Of a stretch of 16,899 nt of DNA, positions 14,754 to 16,899 are shown one piece after another. Source of the stretch: Chitinophagaceae bacterium (GTDB lineage: Bacteria; Bacteroidota; Bacteroidia; Chitinophagales; Chitinophagaceae); the NCBI GenBank assembly GCA_025924755.1, contig JAICHT010000036.1, forward strand, positions 1 to 16,899, written 5' to 3'. The notes beneath the pieces were generated by a model. It saw only the letters and a list, made by a program, of their open reading frames with translations, was not told the DNA's origin and made no database searches. Every line of letters begins with the position of its first letter. Position 1 is the stretch's first letter. The position numbers and the translations under genes were made by a program.

Positions 14754-14800
14754 TTAAAAGCCATGCAGTAATCTAGTACCTAAGCTTGTGCAGCTTTTAA
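14754..14800. terminator. Hairpin between convergent usp and regulator genes
   Basis: TTAAAAGC (14754-14761) pairs with GCTTTTAA (14793-14800). A further TGCA/TGCA pairing inside follows after a 2-base bulge, leaving a 21-base loop. It begins 39 bases past the usp stop codon. The A/T-rich base of the stem on both sides suits termination in either direction. Confidence 0.45.
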
Positions 14801-14853
14801 GAGTGGAGATACTATATACCTATTATTTCATTAATAGTATGGATATATTAATC

Positions 14854-14880
14854 ACTAAAAAAAGAAGCAAACTTTTTAGT
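14854..14880. terminator. ACTAAAAA/TTTTTAGT hairpin over the regulator stop codon
   Basis: ACTAAAAA (14854-14861) and TTTTTAGT (14873-14880) form an 8-bp stem with an 11-base loop. It overlaps the stop codon of the receiver-CRP gene (14876-14878). A- and T-tracts on the two sides suggest a bidirectional terminator for the convergent pair. Confidence 0.35.
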
Positions 14881-15934
14881 TCACCATCTTTTTTAGCTTT
14901 AACTCATTCAGTATTATAATGCTTCCATCTTTTACATCAATTAGCTTTTCCGTTTTGAAGTCACTCAGGGTTCTTATTAATGACTCTGTAGCGGTGCCAG
15001 CTATGGAGGCCAGGTTTTCACGGCTCATCTCAATCAAAAATGGCTCTTCCTTATTCTTCTGAAACTTATGCTGAAATGACAATAAGGCGTCTGCCACTTT
15101 TCTTCGTAAAGAACTATAAGCAATGTTTAATAACTGTTGTTCTTTTTCTGCTACATTACTTGCCAGTAGTTTGATAAATTTCTTCGCTACTTCCGGGTTG
15201 CTGTTCATTAACTCTTCAAATTCTCCTTTTGGAATAGCCGCTATTTCACTTGGTTCTATTGCTTCCGCAGATACTTTATAGGTAGTTCCTTCCAGCAGGG
15301 CAATATAACCAAAAAAATCTCCTTCATTATGCAGGCTTACGATAAGTTCTTTACCATCTTCATTCATTTTAAACAGTTTCACCTTTCCTTTTTGAATGTA
15401 ATAAAGACGGTTAGGGTGATTGCCTTCTGTAAAAATGAGCTGTTTCTTTTTATACTTGTCTAAATGCCTTCCTTCTACAAAAGAAGTTAATGCCTTTTCG
15501 CTGCTGCTTACTGCTAAAAGCTGATTCATTCCTTCCATGCCTTGTGCAATCTGCTGTTGAAGTGCTTCTGCTTTCTTTAAGCGGCTTTCCACAGCAGTAA
15601 GAAGATCCGAGGCATCAAAAGGCTTGGATATATAATCGTCTGCGCCAAGCTGCATGCCTTTTCTAAAGTCGGAAGGTTCTGCTTTAGCGGAAAGAAAGAT
15701 AAAAGGGATATTTCGGAGTATTGGATTATTATGAGCAATGTTTATCACTCCATAGCCGTCCAGTTCCGGCATCATAATATCGCAAATGATTAAATCCGGC
15801 GTATTGGAAATAGCCACTTCTACTCCTACTTTCCCATTTTCTGCTGTAAGCACACTGTAATTAGAGAGTTCCAGCAGTTCTGCGGTGTTCTCTCTAATTT
15901 CCAGGTTGTCTTCAATAACTAATATCTTTTTCAT
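14876..15934 (-). CDS. Receiver-CRP/FNR fusion transcription regulator
   Basis: This protein of 352 residues (from the ATG at 15934; an ATG at 15982 would add 16) joins a two-component receiver to a CRP/FNR-type DNA-binding module. Receiver (1-120): acidic pair E8-D9, phospho-acceptor D52 in IICDIMMPELDG, S82 and K104, all present. After a helical linker (EALQQQIAQGMEGMNQLLA) comes a cyclic-nucleotide-like barrel (about 150-260, with QLIFTEGNHPNRLYYIQKGK and GDFFGYIALLEG). The Arg-Ser pair that binds cAMP in CRP appears to be Lys-Val here, and the only Cys is in the receiver, so neither cAMP nor an FNR-type Fe-S cluster is expected. The winged HTH (about 275-345) has SRENLASIAGTATESLIRTL; E317 and R321 match the Glu and Arg that read the GA of TGA half-sites. 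Control is probably by phosphorylation from the neighbouring kinase. Confidence 0.92.
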   Translation of the reverse strand: MKKILVIEDNLEIRENTAELLELSNYSVLTAENGKVGVEVAISNTPDLIICDIMMPELDGYGVINIAHNNPILRNIPFIFLSAKAEPSDFRKGMQLGADDYISKPFDASDLLTAVESRLKKAEALQQQIAQGMEGMNQLLAVSSSEKALTSFVEGRHLDKYKKKQLIFTEGNHPNRLYYIQKGKVKLFKMNEDGKELIVSLHNEGDFFGYIALLEGTTYKVSAEAIEPSEIAAIPKGEFEELMNSNPEVAKKFIKLLASNVAEKEQQLLNIAYSSLRRKVADALLSFQHKFQKNKEEPFLIEMSRENLASIAGTATESLIRTLSDFKTEKLIDVKDGSIIILNELKLKKMVN

Positions 15935-16241
15935 TGGTGGTTGCTTTAATTTTTGATATGGTAGAATACTATTCCATTTCAAGGGGTAAACAATTATTGT
16001 TTGCGGGGCAGAGGGAATTAAAGTATCAGTAGGATAAGCACAGTTTATTGGAAGGAAGAGGAAGTATTTGTATGGTTTTTAATCAATGTTTTGTCAAAAA
16101 AGCTTCCGATTCTATTACTCCGTTCGTACATCAAAGGTAGTAATATAAGAACTTTAAATTAAAAAACTCCTTAAAGAGCAGCTCTGCCTGTTGAGAATAC
16201 TGAGATGTAATAATATTTATTTAACTGTTTGGGAAGGCACC
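15935..16241. other. 307-base intergenic stretch between regulator and receiver genes
   Basis: No gene is visible here. It holds the palindrome at 15988-16002 and must contain the promoter of the receiver-CRP gene, although no good TAnnTTTG box stands out. No TGAT-N4-ATCA site is present. The length suggests that the two receiver genes are transcribed separately. Confidence 0.5.
15988..16002. repeat. 15-bp AT-rich palindrome upstream of the regulator gene
   Basis: AAACAAT-T-ATTGTTT is a perfect palindrome 54 bases upstream of the regulator start codon. It may be an operator, for example for autoregulation, but its sequence is unlike the TGAT-N4-ATCA motif and AT-rich palindromes arise easily. 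Confidence 0.25.
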
Positions 16242-16637
16242 TCAATTGTTAGAGGAGTTAAGTGTATTATTCTTTGCGTTCAGGCCTATTTTAATAGTGT
16301 TAAGAAGTTCTTCTTCTGTAAAAGGTTTATGTAAATAGCCATTCCCTTCATTAATCAATGCTTTTCGCACCTCCGGGTATGGAGAACCTGCAGAAAAAAA
16401 GATAAGGGGAATCGCATATATGGCAGGCTCCTTTTTTGCAAGTTGCAAAAAGGCCCATCCATCGGTTTCAGGCATCATCATATCACATAAAATAAGGTCG
16501 GGCTTATATTGTTTTGCTAACTCAAATCCTATTCCTCCATTCTCTGCCGTAAGCACCTTATAACTTCTAAGTTCTAGCAACTCGGCCGTGTTTTCCCTTA
16601 TTTCCCGGTTGTCTTCAATAATCAATATCGTTTTCAT
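16242..16637 (-). CDS. Single-domain response regulator (CheY-like receiver)
   Basis: This 131-residue protein is a receiver domain with no output domain. All key residues are seen: E8-D9, phospho-acceptor D52 in LILCDMMMPETDG, S82 and K104 in LHKPF. The N-terminal part is close to that of the receiver-CRP protein (both share EIRENTAELLEL and VLTAENG at the same positions), so the two receivers look like duplicates. The C-terminus is a short Asn/Ser tail. It probably takes phosphate from the kinase whose gene ends 200 bases upstream, either as a phosphate sink or as a link to other partners. A perfect -7 box (TAGTTTTG) lies 21 bases upstream of the ATG. Confidence 0.92.
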   Translation of the reverse strand: MKTILIIEDNREIRENTAELLELRSYKVLTAENGGIGFELAKQYKPDLILCDMMMPETDGWAFLQLAKKEPAIYAIPLIFFSAGSPYPEVRKALINEGNGYLHKPFTEEELLNTIKIGLNAKNNTLNSSNN

Positions 16638-16657
16638 TCTCCAATTTTATCAGTCAA

Positions 16658-16665
16658 CAAAACTA
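16658..16665 (-). promoter_or_regulatory. -7 promoter box of the single-domain receiver gene
   Basis: TAGTTTTG on the minus strand matches TAnnTTTG fully. TTTT lies 19 bases upstream in place of the -33 TTTG. The predicted start is some 15 bases before the ATG at 16637, a short leader. Confidence 0.4.
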
Positions 16666-16697
16666 AATCCTCAGATATGCGATAAAAATGATCTTAA

Positions 16698-16713
16698 TTA
16701 CCAAAATAGGTAA
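16698..16713. repeat. Short inverted repeat TTACC-N6-GGTAA
   Basis: Perfect 5-bp arms lie 61-76 bases upstream of the receiver gene, a plausible operator position. It is short and could be chance. Confidence 0.2.
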
Positions 16714-16837
16714 CCATCGTCAGGGTATGATAAATCTATAACCAACCCCCTAATTTTATTATAAGTATTCATCAGTTTAAATGCATGACTATATGTAAAA
16801 AATCAGTTATTTTAAAGGCTGCCAATTCTCCTACCTT

Positions 16838-16899
16838 TTATGGTTTATGTATCGGAAACTCAATTGTAAATGTTGACCCTTCATTTACTTTGCTTTTAA
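16838..16899 (-). CDS. C-terminal end of a sensor histidine kinase (partial)
   Basis: The last 19 codons before the stop at 16838-16840 read KSKVNEGSTFTIEFPIHKP. This is the usual end of a HATPase_c domain (serine-lysine, then EGSTF and a final hydrophobic strand). The rest of the gene, including any sensor domains, lies beyond the right edge. It is on the same strand as, and directly upstream of, the two receiver genes, so it is the likely phosphodonor for both. Confidence 0.75.
   Translation of the reverse strand, partial: KSKVNEGSTFTIEFPIHKP

Noticed and set aside
1..16899. Search for CRISPR arrays, tRNA genes, IS ends and long direct repeats
   Set aside because: None was seen by eye on either strand.

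Overview
The window is AT-rich and most likely comes from a bacterium of the phylum Bacteroidota, probably Chitinophagaceae. This is inferred from three things. There are promoter boxes of the TAnnTTTG type. Signal-peptide proteins of PepSY-like type and GerW/YtfJ-type proteins look like those of this group. The protein set (two-domain Usp, small Hsp20, receiver-CRP fusion, YcbB-like L,D-transpeptidase, MlaE-F-D cassette) is also typical of it. No tRNA, rRNA, CRISPR array or transposase was found.

Left part (1-3000). A membrane protein is cut by the left edge (minus strand). It is followed by a GerW/YtfJ-like protein and a secreted PepSY-like protein. About 1 kb (1806-2810) then appears to hold mostly decayed sequence, including a fragment that looks like the N-terminal part of a DUF1016/YhcG-type nuclease and a doubtful 71-codon frame. 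A very small membrane protein closes this part.

Middle (3196-10051, all minus strand). An envelope lipid-transport cassette of Mla type (permease, ATPase, MCE protein, tightly packed) is preceded by a small membrane ORF. Upstream lie a two-domain universal stress protein, a periplasmic L,D-transpeptidase, an Hsp20 chaperone and an orphan C-terminal piece of a bacterial eRF1-like (baeRF) protein.

Right part. On the plus strand are a PNPOx-like flavin protein, an apparently cytoplasmic GH2 glycosidase and a second Usp. On the minus strand are a multi-pass membrane protein, a receiver-CRP/FNR fusion regulator, a stand-alone receiver and the last residues of a histidine kinase at the right edge.

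Read as a whole, this is a stress/quiescence island: Usp proteins, Hsp20, a flavin split-barrel protein, cell-wall crosslinking, outer-membrane lipid upkeep, and a two-component system whose output is a CRP/FNR DNA-binding domain. The best unexplained signal is a shared dyad, TGAT-N4-ATCA. It occurs in five separate intergenic regions of this window and only once in coding sequence. In front of usp (6926) it is a near-perfect FNR-like box placed about 41.5 bp upstream of the start site predicted from a TAnnTTTG-like box. I propose that it is the operator of the receiver-CRP regulator encoded at the right end, making this a compact regulon comparable in content (not in homology of the regulator) to the mycobacterial DosR dormancy regulon.
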